This document shows positions 17,498 to 25,029 of a DNA stretch of 64,000 bases, piece by piece (position 1 is the first letter of the stretch; each line of letters begins with the position of its first letter). The notes beneath the pieces were generated by a model. That model saw nothing but the letters and a program-made list of their open reading frames with translations, did not search any database and was not told the origin of the DNA. The stretch is from Pseudoselenomonas ruminantium (GTDB taxonomy: Bacteria > Bacillota > Negativicutes > Selenomonadales > Selenomonadaceae). A program made the position numbers and the translations under genes. The stretch spans positions 31,244 to 95,243 of the forward strand of contig NZ_FRBC01000010.1 in the NCBI RefSeq assembly GCF_900142515.1, given 5' to 3'.

Positions 17498-18510
17498 TAT
17501 CCTTTTTTATTTTTTTCCACCGTTCTGCCCATGGGCGGCATAAAAATCTCCTCGAACAAAGCCACGGCATAACTGTCCGTGAGCCCTGCCACATAGTCCG
17601 TGACAATCTGCTGCCGCCCCCAGCGGGCTTCACGCTGGATAAACTCCGGCGGCAGCTGGCTCGTATGGTGCAGGAAATAATGATATAGTTCCCTGAGCAC
17701 GAAGGAAGCCTGTTCCCTCTCCCGGGAAAGCCGATTGGAATGATAGATGTGCTCGAACATGAAATTCCGGAATACATCCATCGTCTGCTTGATGACCGGC
17801 GACTGCAAGATCTCACCAGTGCCCTGGGAGGTCATGATCATATCCGCCACCATGCTCGTAATCATCCGGGAAGTGTCCGGCCCCAATTTCGCGTAGATCT
17901 CTGCCGGCAGATCGCCGGGCTTCAGCAGCCCCGCCCGCAGGCTGTCATCATAATCGTGGCAGAGATAGGCAATGCGGTCTGCTGTGCGCACGATACGGCC
18001 TTCCAGCGTCTTGGGCAAATGCCTGCCCGTATGATTTACTATACCGTCCTTGACCTCGAAGGTCAGATTAAGGCCCTGGCCGCTCCGTTCCAGATACTCC
18101 ACCACCCGCAGGCTCTGCTCGTTGTGGGTGAAATGGCCAGTGAGTTCAGCCATAACAGATTCCCCTGCATGACCAAAAGGCGTATGGCCCACATCATGGC
18201 CTAAAGCGATGGCCTCGGCCAAATCCTCATTGAGCTGCAAGCCTCGGGCAATGGTGCGGGAAATCTGTGCTACTTCGAGGCTGTGCGTCATGCGGGTGCG
18301 GTAATGGTCTCCGGCCACGATATAGACCTGCGTCTTATGCTTCAGGCGGCGAAAACACTTGGAATGGAGGATCCTGTCCCTGTCCCGCTGGAATTTGGTG
18401 CGGAAATCACATTCCTCCATGGGGTATTTGCGCCTTGCTTCCCGGCTCTTGGCCGCCAGAGGCGACAAAATCCTGTATTCCTGTTCCTCCGTACGTTCCC
18501 TGATTTTCAT
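17494..18510 (-). CDS. Deoxyguanosinetriphosphate triphosphohydrolase-like protein (HD domain)
   Basis: 338 residues from ATG 18510, eight bases after GGAGG; a GTG nine bases upstream is within the ribosome site. The family hydrolyses dNTPs to nucleoside and tripolyphosphate. HD-domain ligands are visible in RMTHSLEV, ALGHDVGHTPFGHAG and the later DRIAYLCHDYDD. The sequence between, KCFRRLKHKTQVYIVAGDHY, is typical of the family. It lies directly upstream of dnaG, as in many Firmicutes. Confidence 0.92.
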   Translation of the reverse strand: MKIRERTEEQEYRILSPLAAKSREARRKYPMEECDFRTKFQRDRDRILHSKCFRRLKHKTQVYIVAGDHYRTRMTHSLEVAQISRTIARGLQLNEDLAEAIALGHDVGHTPFGHAGESVMAELTGHFTHNEQSLRVVEYLERSGQGLNLTFEVKDGIVNHTGRHLPKTLEGRIVRTADRIAYLCHDYDDSLRAGLLKPGDLPAEIYAKLGPDTSRMITSMVADMIMTSQGTGEILQSPVIKQTMDVFRNFMFEHIYHSNRLSREREQASFVLRELYHYFLHHTSQLPPEFIQREARWGRQQIVTDYVAGLTDSYAVALFEEIFMPPMGRTVEKNKKGY

Positions 18511-18573
18511 TTCTGTCACCTCCGTAATTTGCTGAAATTCTCATTCAATATTATACACGAATCTGCGTAAATG

Positions 18574-18596
18574 AAAAGCGGAGGTATCCCTCCGCC
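18574..18596 (-). terminator. Terminator after the nitroreductase gene
   Basis: Minus-strand hairpin GGCGGAGGGATACCTCCGC followed by TTTT, 18 bases after the stop codon. It closes the dhaKLM-nitroreductase run. Confidence 0.75.
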
Positions 18597-18613
18597 TTGT
18601 ATGCACGGCTTTG

Positions 18614-19213
18614 TCAGCCGATATAGGTCACTTCATTGCCTCTGATATTCACGATGTTACGGTTGGGCAGGCCATCCGGCATATCCGGATAGCCAAGGCT
18701 CAGCGAAGCGAACACCCACTCATCCTCAGCCAGGCCCAGCTCATGGAGATAAGCCAGCAGCACCGGATTATCCTGCAGCCAGCGCAACTGATTGATCCAG
18801 CAAGCGCCCAAGTCCAAAGCATTGGCTGCCAGCAGCATGTTTTCCATAGCCGCACAGGCATCAGCCATATTGTTGCCATAATCCTTCTTATTGGCCACGA
18901 CAATCAGCACGGGGGCATTGTACTTGAAAACATAATTGCCCTTCTTGGAAAGCTTGATTGCCCCGCCAATATTAGCTTCATTCTCCGGCGTAATCTCCAT
19001 TTTAGCAAATTCGGCCTGCACCAGCTCCACTAATCTATCCAGTACAGCAGCATCGCGAATCACCAGAAAGTGATTCGTATTCTTGCTCTTGCCGCTAGGG
19101 GCCCGTCGGCCTGCCTCGATAACCTTTGCCAACAGCTCATCCGCTACCATTTCTGGTTTGAACTTACGGGTACTGTGCCGGGTAGCAATTACATGCAATG
19201 TGTCTTTTTCCAT
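18614..19213 (-). CDS. Nitroreductase family protein
   Basis: 199 residues. It is an FMN-dependent NAD(P)H oxidoreductase of the nitroreductase fold. The N-terminal FMN-phosphate binding signature is ATRHSTRKFKPE, followed by RRAPSGKSKNTNHFLVI, and AMENMLLAANALDLGACWI forms the central helix and ligand site. The substrate is unknown. It starts at ATG 19213 behind AGGAG, nine bases after dhaM, so it probably shares the dha transcript. Confidence 0.88.
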   Translation of the reverse strand: MEKDTLHVIATRHSTRKFKPEMVADELLAKVIEAGRRAPSGKSKNTNHFLVIRDAAVLDRLVELVQAEFAKMEITPENEANIGGAIKLSKKGNYVFKYNAPVLIVVANKKDYGNNMADACAAMENMLLAANALDLGACWINQLRWLQDNPVLLAYLHELGLAEDEWVFASLSLGYPDMPDGLPNRNIVNIRGNEVTYIG

Positions 19214-19222
19214 GAGAATCTC

Positions 19223-19609
19223 CTATTCCGGGAACTTACGGACATTGTAAGCTTCCTTGATCTTGACCGCCAATTCTTCCAGGGTAATGCCGCCGGTGGA
19301 TTCCACAGCCGCCAGCACAGCGCCTTCCACCAGAGGACAATCCAGCATCATGACCTTCTTATCCTCCATATCCTCCACCACGATTTCCGTGGTCATCACG
19401 GCACTGCCCATATCCATCAGCACGGCCACGCCGTCTTCCGAATACACTTCTTCCACAGCCGCACTGATCCTGGCATAGCTTGTCCCCAGCTCCCCATCTT
19501 CCAGACCGCCGGCCGCAGCCAGAGGCGCATCCGGTGCCATCATCCTGGCGATTTCCACAACCCCTGCTGCCAATTTTTCACTATGTGATACGATTACTAT
19601 CCCGACCAA
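19223..19609 (-). CDS. dhaM: Dihydroxyacetone kinase phosphotransfer subunit DhaM (EIIA domain only)
   Basis: 128 residues. It takes phosphate from HPr of the PTS and passes it to the ADP bound in DhaL. It is a mannose-type EIIA domain: MVGIVIVSHSEKLAAGV has the active His9, and the GVAVLMDMGSAVMTTEI and LDCPLVEGAVLAA segments match DhaM. Unlike E. coli DhaM it lacks fused HPr and EI domains, so it depends on the general PTS proteins. The start is TTG 19609 behind GGGGGGAG. It follows dhaL by 44 bases. Confidence 0.92.
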   Translation of the reverse strand: MVGIVIVSHSEKLAAGVVEIARMMAPDAPLAAAGGLEDGELGTSYARISAAVEEVYSEDGVAVLMDMGSAVMTTEIVVEDMEDKKVMMLDCPLVEGAVLAAVESTGGITLEELAVKIKEAYNVRKFPE

Positions 19610-19653
19610 ATTTCTCCCCCCACCGAGAAAACCAAATTACTTGCTAAAAAGGT

Positions 19654-20277
19654 CTATAGACATTTTACCATTTCTTCGAGCATATATAAAGAGGATGTTG
19701 CACCCGGGTCCTGATGGCCGAGACTGCGTTCCCCCAAATAGCTTGCCCGTCCCTTGGTGGCGATGATGGTCTTGGTGTATTCCACACCCTCTTTGGCTGC
19801 GGCCACGGCTTTTTCCAATGCCTCCTTGAGCTCCGCACCGCCATCTACTGCTTCCGCTAAAGCCTTATAGGCCGGGCAGAGAGCATCGAGCATGGTCTTT
19901 TCCCCCATCTCGGACTTGCCCCGCATCTTGATGCCTCCAATAGCAGCTTCCATCGCAGCGGCAAAGTCAGCGGCACTGGCCTCATTCTTGCCCTTCAGCA
20001 CATTACCAGCCTTCATGAAAGCCGTACCATAAAGAGGCCCTGAGGCACCGCCCACATGGGAAACCAGCTGCATGCCCACACCTTTAAGCATTGCACCGAT
20101 ATCACTATTTTCCCATTCCGGCAGTTTTTCCAGCACGGCTTTAAAGCCCCGCTCCAGATTGATGCCATGGTCACCGTCACCGATCTCATTGTCCAATTGC
20201 GTCAAAAAGTCTTTTTCTGCTTCCATCCGTGCGGCAATGGCACGGATGATCCCTGCCGCTTTTGCTGTGTCTAACAT
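19654..20277 (-). CDS. dhaL: Dihydroxyacetone kinase ADP-binding subunit DhaL
   Basis: 207 residues from ATG 20277 behind AGAGGAG. It binds ADP/ATP and phosphorylates dihydroxyacetone covalently held by DhaK. The magnesium-binding aspartates are in LDNEIGDGDHGINLERGF, and phosphate-binding loops appear at VGGASGPLYGTAFMKA and GKSEMGEKTMLDAL. It lies 13 bases after dhaK. Confidence 0.95.
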   Translation of the reverse strand: MLDTAKAAGIIRAIAARMEAEKDFLTQLDNEIGDGDHGINLERGFKAVLEKLPEWENSDIGAMLKGVGMQLVSHVGGASGPLYGTAFMKAGNVLKGKNEASAADFAAAMEAAIGGIKMRGKSEMGEKTMLDALCPAYKALAEAVDGGAELKEALEKAVAAAKEGVEYTKTIIATKGRASYLGERSLGHQDPGATSSLYMLEEMVKCL

Positions 20278-20290
20278 AATATCTCTCCTC

Positions 20291-21280
20291 TTAACGTTTC
20301 CAAGCGGGGGTATCTGCCTTGGCATCATACAGAGCCTTCATCTCATCATCAAGGCGCAGCAGCGTCAGGGAGAAGCCCGCCATCTCAATGGAAGTCATAT
20401 AATTGCCCACCATGGTGTCATAGACCTTGATGCCCTGTTCCTTGAGATAATCCTGTACGAAATTGTTGATGATATAGAGTTCCATCAAAGGCGTTGCGCC
20501 CATGCCGTTAACCAACACCACGACTTCCTGGTTCTTATAATCAATATCGGCCAAGATCTTGTCGAGCAGTTTTTTGGCCGTTTCATCTGCCGTGCTGAGC
20601 CGTTCCCGAGTTGTACCCGGCTCACCATGGATACCAATACCAATTTCCACTTCGTCCTCAGCCAATTCAAAGCCTGGCTTGCCAGCTGCAGGCACCGTGC
20701 AGGGTGAGATTGCCATCCCCATCGTGCGAACATTGGCAATCACCTTTTCGGCTACAGCCTTAACCTCTGCAAGACTGGCGCCTGCTTCGGCTTTGGCTCC
20801 AGCAATCTTGTGTACCAGCACAGTACCAGCTACACCGCGGCGTCCCGTAGTATAAAGGCTGTCCTTGACCGCCACATCATCATTGACCACCACATAATCG
20901 GCCTCGATGTCCTCATCTTTTGCCATATCGATGGCCATCTCAAAATTCATCACGTCACCGGTGTAATTCTTGACAATGCAGAGCACGCCTTTGTCCGCAG
21001 CTACTGCCTGTATCCCGGCCAGGATCTTATCCGGCGTCGGTGAAGTAAAGACTGCTCCGGCCACGGCTGCATCCAGCATTCCTTCGCCCACGAAGCCACC
21101 ATGTGCCGGCTCATGGCCGCTGCCGCCGCCACTGACCAGCGCCACCTTGCCTTCCTTTTTCTGTGCCCGTACAACAATGTTGCCTTCTTCTAATTTCTTC
21201 AGCTTCTGGGGGGCTGATTTCACCAGACCGAGAATCATCTGTTCCTCTACTGACTCTACACCGTTGATCAGTTTCTTCAT
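20291..21280 (-). CDS. dhaK: Dihydroxyacetone kinase substrate-binding subunit DhaK
   Basis: 329 residues, full length. It holds dihydroxyacetone as a hemiaminal on a histidine, visible in GIGIHGEPGTTR (near residue 215). The SGGGSGHEPAHGGFVG motif near residue 50 is the other substrate-site signature. It heads the dhaK-dhaL-dhaM unit, which converts dihydroxyacetone to dihydroxyacetone phosphate in the cytoplasm. No dha-specific activator (DhaR) is nearby; the upstream neighbour is a universal stress protein gene. Confidence 0.95.
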   Translation of the reverse strand: MKKLINGVESVEEQMILGLVKSAPQKLKKLEEGNIVVRAQKKEGKVALVSGGGSGHEPAHGGFVGEGMLDAAVAGAVFTSPTPDKILAGIQAVAADKGVLCIVKNYTGDVMNFEMAIDMAKDEDIEADYVVVNDDVAVKDSLYTTGRRGVAGTVLVHKIAGAKAEAGASLAEVKAVAEKVIANVRTMGMAISPCTVPAAGKPGFELAEDEVEIGIGIHGEPGTTRERLSTADETAKKLLDKILADIDYKNQEVVVLVNGMGATPLMELYIINNFVQDYLKEQGIKVYDTMVGNYMTSIEMAGFSLTLLRLDDEMKALYDAKADTPAWKR

Positions 21281-21325
21281 TATCTATATCCTCCCTTAGG
21301 GCAACCGCCCTCTCTATACGCAATA

Positions 21326-21353
21326 ACAGACAGTTCCCCTCCAGAAACTGTCT
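21326..21353. other. Hairpin between the stress-protein gene and dhaK
   Basis: ACAGACAGTT and AACTGTCTGT form perfect ten-base arms. There is no U-tract on the minus strand, so this is more likely an RNA-stability or attenuation element than a simple terminator. Confidence 0.4.
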
Positions 21354-21364
21354 GTCTGGTATGC

Positions 21365-21745
21365 TTATTTGATAACCATTACGGGAATCGGTGACTCCTC
21401 AATGACCTTCTGGCTCACACTGCCAATCAATGCGCCCTTGAAAAGTCCGAGGCCACGGCTGCCCATGATGATCATATCACTATGCTCCTGCGCAGCCACA
21501 CGGATGATAGCCTTGTGGATACTGCCGGTCTCCACATGCTTGGCCGCCCGCAAGTCCTCGGGAATCTTCTCCCAGATACGGTCAAAGACTATATGACTGG
21601 GAATGTCCTTGTTGATGTTGCTGGACACATAGACAAAATCCAAATCGGCTTTGCATTTCTCTGCGAGAAAAATAGCCTCATCCACCGCTTTGCAGCCATT
21701 AACCGAACCGTCAACAGGCACGAGGATCTTTTGAATCTTCCCCAT
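21365..21745 (-). CDS. Universal stress protein (UspA family)
   Basis: 126 residues from ATG 21745 behind GGGGAGG. The single Usp domain begins IQKILVPVDGSVNGCKA and ends IMGSRGLGLFKGALIGSVS, matching the ATP-binding signature G-x2-G-x9-G-[ST]. It is cytoplasmic, with a role in stress survival that is only generally known. It lies upstream of dhaK on the same strand. Confidence 0.9.
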   Translation of the reverse strand: MGKIQKILVPVDGSVNGCKAVDEAIFLAEKCKADLDFVYVSSNINKDIPSHIVFDRIWEKIPEDLRAAKHVETGSIHKAIIRVAAQEHSDMIIMGSRGLGLFKGALIGSVSQKVIEESPIPVMVIK

Positions 21746-21894
21746 ACTAAAACCTCCCCTGAGTTTATTCATCACTTTGTTTACTATTTCGCTCCTATCC
21801 AGTATAAATCCTGCAAAATCCCCCGAGAAAATCCATGCTCCACTGACTTTTTCGCCCCCTGTAAATTTTTTTGCATATTTTTTTAAAAAAGTGC

Positions 21895-21923
21895 TTGACA
21901 CATGTATCGATTATCCGTATAAT
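21895..21923 (+). promoter_or_regulatory. Consensus sigma-70 promoter of tRNA-Pro
   Basis: TTGACA, a 17-base spacer and TATAAT, both perfect, ending 14 bases before the tRNA. Confidence 0.95.
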
Positions 21924-21937
21924 ATTTCTTGTGATTG

Positions 21938-22014
<77 letters not shown>

Positions 22015-22024
22015 TTGAGAGGTC

Positions 22025-22054
22025 AAGCCAGTAACTTCGGTTACTGGCTTTTTT
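22025..22054 (+). terminator. Terminator of tRNA-Pro
   Basis: The hairpin AGCCAGTAAC-TTCG-GTTACTGGCT followed by TTTTT is a textbook intrinsic terminator with a stable UUCG tetraloop. Confidence 0.95.
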
Positions 22055-22074
22055 GCTATCTTTCAGCATATATA

Positions 22075-22102
22075 TTGACATTGTGAGCCGGTTACATAAA
22101 AT
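22075..22102 (+). promoter_or_regulatory. Promoter of trxA
   Basis: TTGACA, a 16-base spacer and TAAAAT, 68 bases before the thioredoxin start. Confidence 0.7.
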
Positions 22103-22169
22103 TGGTCGATTAACTGTTATAATAAGGACAACAAGAAAAAACTTAGCATATTTCCAGGAGGAATATATT

Positions 22170-22478
22170 ATGGCAACAACCGTTATTACCAAAGATAATT
22201 TCCAAAGCGAAGTACTGGATCAGCCCGGCACGGTACTCATTGACTTCTGGGCAGAATGGTGTGGCCCCTGCCGGATGCTCTCCCCCATCATTGACGAAGT
22301 GGCAGCAGGAAATCCTGCCGTAAAAGTCGGCAAGGTCAATGTGGATGAACAGCAGGAACTGGCCGCCCAGTTCGGCATCATGAGCATCCCCACCCTGCTC
22401 GTGTTCAAAAACGGCCAGAAAGTCAACGAATCCTTAGGACTTATTCCCAAGGAACAGGTAGAAAAACTTATCGGCTAA
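22170..22478 (+). CDS. trxA: Thioredoxin
   Basis: 102 residues from ATG 22170 behind CAGGAGG. It reduces protein disulfides in the cytoplasm. The active site is FWAEWCGPCRML with the redox pair in CGPC. The cis-proline appears in SIPTLLVFKNG, and the length matches thioredoxin 1. It is a single-gene unit with its own promoter and terminator. Confidence 0.97.
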   Translation: MATTVITKDNFQSEVLDQPGTVLIDFWAEWCGPCRMLSPIIDEVAAGNPAVKVGKVNVDEQQELAAQFGIMSIPTLLVFKNGQKVNESLGLIPKEQVEKLIG

Positions 22479-22506
22479 AAGATAAAGATAACATATTCCT
22501 TAACAG

Positions 22507-22545
22507 CAAAAATCCCGCTGACATCCAATGCCAGCGGGATTTTTT
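22507..22545 (+). terminator. Terminator of trxA
   Basis: AATCCCGCTG and CAGCGGGATT pair around an 11-base loop, followed by a T-run, 29 bases after the stop codon. Confidence 0.92.
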
Positions 22546-22567
22546 ATAAATTACAGTTTGTTGGATA

Positions 22568-22827
22568 GTTCGTGCCAAAGATACCTCGTTCATACGCCGT
22601 CAGGGGTTCACGGGGGAGTGCTTTTTCTGTTTCCGCTAAACGACCCTCCCTGCAAGGTTAGAGCTACTTAGTTAGATGCGCCGGGCAGGCCAGCGGCGCG
22701 TCTTTCAGCGTGCTCTTTAGCTGCTGCTTGTGTCGGGCCGGTCTTCGCCATCGCTCAGACAGTCGCTCCCACAGAAAAAGCACTCCCCCGTTCGCCCCAA
22801 GGCACGATTTTTGTCATTGGCACGAAC
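22568..22827. repeat. Structured inverted-repeat element E1
   Basis: A noncoding element bounded by GTTCGTGCCAA (22568-22578) and its inverse (22817-22827). Inside it are 21-base perfect arms (22610-22630 and 22771-22791) that run ACGGGGGAGTGCTTTTTCTG and then T. The ~140-base core contains a GC-rich palindromic segment, CGCCGGGCAGGCC at 22678-22699. A diverged copy lies inverted 80 bases further on (E2). The region has no convincing gene. It may be a MITE-like element or a structured noncoding RNA. Confidence 0.7.
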
Positions 22828-22904
22828 CGTTTCTCCCGTAACAAGCACATCGATGTGTTTGCAGCTTTCAGCCGGAACATAGCAGTATACACCAACGTAA
22901 CTTT

Positions 22905-23100
22905 GGGTGGAGGTGGGGATGCTTTTTCGCCGACGGAACGACTGTCCGAACGAAGTGAGGACTGGCCCGCAAACAGCATGTACTGGAAGCTTCGTTGATA
23001 GACGCGCCGCCGGCCTGCCCGGCGCAGGTTACTGGAAGTTGCGTACTTTTGCTGGCGGGTCATTTAGTGGAGCGGCGAAAAAGTATTCCCACCTCCGCCC
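22905..23100. repeat. Structured inverted-repeat element E2, inverted relative of E1
   Basis: Terminal arms at 22909-22932 and 23073-23096 are complementary at 22 of 24 positions (GGAGGTGGG..., CTTTTTCGCCG). Read on the minus strand, the core follows E1 in order: CTAAA.GACCC, then CGCCGGGCAGGCC.GCGGCGCGTC, then CGGGCC.GTC...GACAGTC. Arm sequences differ between E1 and E2 but pairing is kept, which suggests selection on structure. Together E1 and E2 fill the 22546-23166 gap between trxA and the Crp/Fnr gene. Confidence 0.7.
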
Positions 23101-23166
23101 CGATGTTTTGTGACAAATTGTGTTCAGGCGCGCACCAACAAACCGCAACTTGTATGTGCATGCCTT

Positions 23167-23844
23167 TTATTTTCCGGCCAATTGCTTCATCGCATCCCTA
23201 TCGATGATTTTGATGCAGCCCCGGGAGTTCTTTATCAGGCCTTCCTGATTGAAATACTTCACCAGGCGGCTGACCACTTCCCTGGCCGTGCCCATAAAGC
23301 GGGCAATCTGCTCATGGGTCAGATGGATTTCCGCTGAACCATTTTTCTCGCTTTCTTCCAATAAGAAGATGGCGAGCCTGCGGTCAGCTGAGAAGAACAA
23401 TACCTGCTGCATCTTCCAGAGCATATCGGACAAACGGCGGGTGGCCATCTGATAGCCGTAACAACGCACCTGAATATTACCATCGGATAATTTGCGGAAG
23501 GCCGGTGATTTGATCAGCAAAGCTTCCGTATCTTCCTCGGCATCTACATAAACCTCAAAGGTCAGCGAATCCAACACACAAGGTGCAGACAAGATACCCA
23601 CATCATCGGCAAAAAGCCGGTAAAGCGTGACCTCCCGTCCATCCTCAGACATGGTATAGACACGCAGCTGACCTTTTTTCAGCAGATGCACACCAATGCA
23701 ATCCAAAGCTCCCTGATGGACATGGGTCCCCTTGGGATAATGTACGATTTTGGAACCGGCAGTCAATATCTCTTTTTCCGTCGCCGACAAATGCGGCCAA
23801 AAATCAAAGTGACGGATAAATAAATCCATAAATTCTGAAGACAA
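23167..23844 (-). CDS. Crp/Fnr family transcriptional regulator
   Basis: About 225 residues. The start is taken as TTG 23844, eight bases after GGAGG; ATG 23865 upstream overlaps that ribosome site. The N-terminal cyclic-nucleotide-binding fold includes GTHVHQGALDCIGVHLLKKGQLRVY and a DDVGILSAPCVL segment. The C-terminal winged helix has LTHEQIARFMGTAREVVSRLVKYF, whose recognition helix TAREVVSRLV resembles Fnr/Crp proteins. The four Fnr iron-sulfur cysteines are not evident. The ligand is unknown. It lies downstream of prs, separated by a terminator. Confidence 0.88.
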   Translation of the reverse strand: MSSEFMDLFIRHFDFWPHLSATEKEILTAGSKIVHYPKGTHVHQGALDCIGVHLLKKGQLRVYTMSEDGREVTLYRLFADDVGILSAPCVLDSLTFEVYVDAEEDTEALLIKSPAFRKLSDGNIQVRCYGYQMATRRLSDMLWKMQQVLFFSADRRLAIFLLEESEKNGSAEIHLTHEQIARFMGTAREVVSRLVKYFNQEGLIKNSRGCIKIIDRDAMKQLAGK

Positions 23845-23872
23845 AACAATCCCCTCCCCCATCATTCAGGTA

Positions 23873-23906
23873 AAAAAAGTGCCCCCATGAAGGAGGCAAC
23901 TTTTTG
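23873..23906 (-). terminator. Terminator of prs
   Basis: Minus-strand hairpin AAAAAGTTGCCTCC-TTCA-TGGGGGCACTTTTTTT, with one G-U pair and one bulge, ending in a T-run. Confidence 0.85.
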
Positions 23907-23932
23907 CTGTGTTCTTCTCAATCCCAATATCC

Positions 23933-24880
23933 TTAGCGGAAGAGCTGGCTTACAGAGCGATGGCTCTGGATGCGCATGATCACATCACCGATAGCATCAG
24001 CCAGAGACAACGTCACGAACTTGTCGGACTGCTTCTCCGGCGGCAGCGGAATCGTGTTGGTGATGACCAGCTTTTCAATGCAGGAGTCATTGATGCGCTG
24101 CACAGCCGGATCACTCAGGATAGCATGGGAGCAGGAAGCGAAGACGCGCTTTGCACCCTGTTTTTCAAGAGCCTTGGCACCTTCACAGAGAGAACCAGCC
24201 GTATCGACGATATCGTCGATGATGATAGCCGTCTTGCCCTTCACATCGCCAATCAGGTTCATGACCTCAGCGCAGCCCGGTTTCGGACGACGTTTTTCGA
24301 TGATGGCAATGGGAGCATGGAGATGGTCAGCCAGCACACGGGCACGAGTTACACCGCCCAGGTCCGGGGAAACCACGACTACATCTTCCAGCTTCTGGGA
24401 GCGGAAATAGTTGGCAATAGTCGGAGCTGCTGCCAGATGATCCACAGGGATATCGAAGAAGCCCTGGATCTGACCAGCATGGAGGTCTACGGTTACAACG
24501 CGGGTTACGCCAGCGGTAGTCATGAGATTTGCTACCAGTTTTGCAGAAATCGGCTCACGGCCGCGAGTCTTGCGGTCCTGACGAGCGTAAGCATAGTAGG
24601 GAACAACTGCCGTTACGCTATGGGCGGAAGCGCGCTTGCAGGCATCTGCCATAATCAAGAGTTCCATCAGGTTGTCATTTACCGGATAGGAAGTCGGCTG
24701 AATGATGAAGATGTCCTTGCCGCGAATGCTTTCGCTGATCATTACCTGAGTCTCACCATTGTTGAAATGACCGACATATGCATCGCAAAGATTCACGCCG
24801 ATATGATCAGCAATCTCTTTTGCCAGCTGCGGATTAGCGTTACCGGTCAGGATGCATAAGTTTCCAGTGTCTAAAGCCAT
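23933..24880 (-). CDS. prs: Ribose-phosphate pyrophosphokinase
   Basis: 315 residues from ATG 24880. A TTG six codons upstream also lies in frame but sits inside the ribosome site. It makes PRPP from ribose 5-phosphate and ATP for nucleotide, His and Trp synthesis. The flexible loop and metal sites are VVPYYAYARQDRKT, VDLHAGQIQGFF and the PRPP-binding IIIDDIVDTAGSL. It probably follows glmU in one transcript but may also have its own promoter in the 149-base gap, where a Crp-like palindrome lies. Confidence 0.96.
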   Translation of the reverse strand: MALDTGNLCILTGNANPQLAKEIADHIGVNLCDAYVGHFNNGETQVMISESIRGKDIFIIQPTSYPVNDNLMELLIMADACKRASAHSVTAVVPYYAYARQDRKTRGREPISAKLVANLMTTAGVTRVVTVDLHAGQIQGFFDIPVDHLAAAPTIANYFRSQKLEDVVVVSPDLGGVTRARVLADHLHAPIAIIEKRRPKPGCAEVMNLIGDVKGKTAIIIDDIVDTAGSLCEGAKALEKQGAKRVFASCSHAILSDPAVQRINDSCIEKLVITNTIPLPPEKQSDKFVTLSLADAIGDVIMRIQSHRSVSQLFR

Positions 24881-24933
24881 TTTGTAAAAGTCCTCCAAAT
24901 CTTTCTTTTCCTAAAAGTTAACACATCTTGGGG

Positions 24934-24951
24934 AAGTGACACATGTCACTT
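24934..24951. promoter_or_regulatory. Crp/Fnr-like palindrome upstream of prs
   Basis: AAGTGACA-CA-TGTCACTT has perfect eight-base arms. It fits the Crp/Fnr half-site arrangement AGTGA-N6-TCACT, like the known TGTGA-N6-TCACA. It lies about 55 bases before prs, just downstream of a TATACT box, a position that would repress. The Crp/Fnr gene is the next gene after prs. Confidence 0.5.
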
Positions 24952-25029
24952 TCTATCTACAACAGTATAGCACTGTTTGTATTTTACATAAAGTCCTTAT
25001 TTATGATTGTTTAGGAAATTATTTATAAA

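Noticed and set aside
22612..23096. CRISPR array
   Set aside because: There are only two copies, they are inverted rather than direct, and there are no regular spacers.
22755..23207. Short frames across the E1/E2 repeats
   Set aside because: They cross the inverted repeats, have no ribosome sites and follow the repeat symmetry rather than codon structure.
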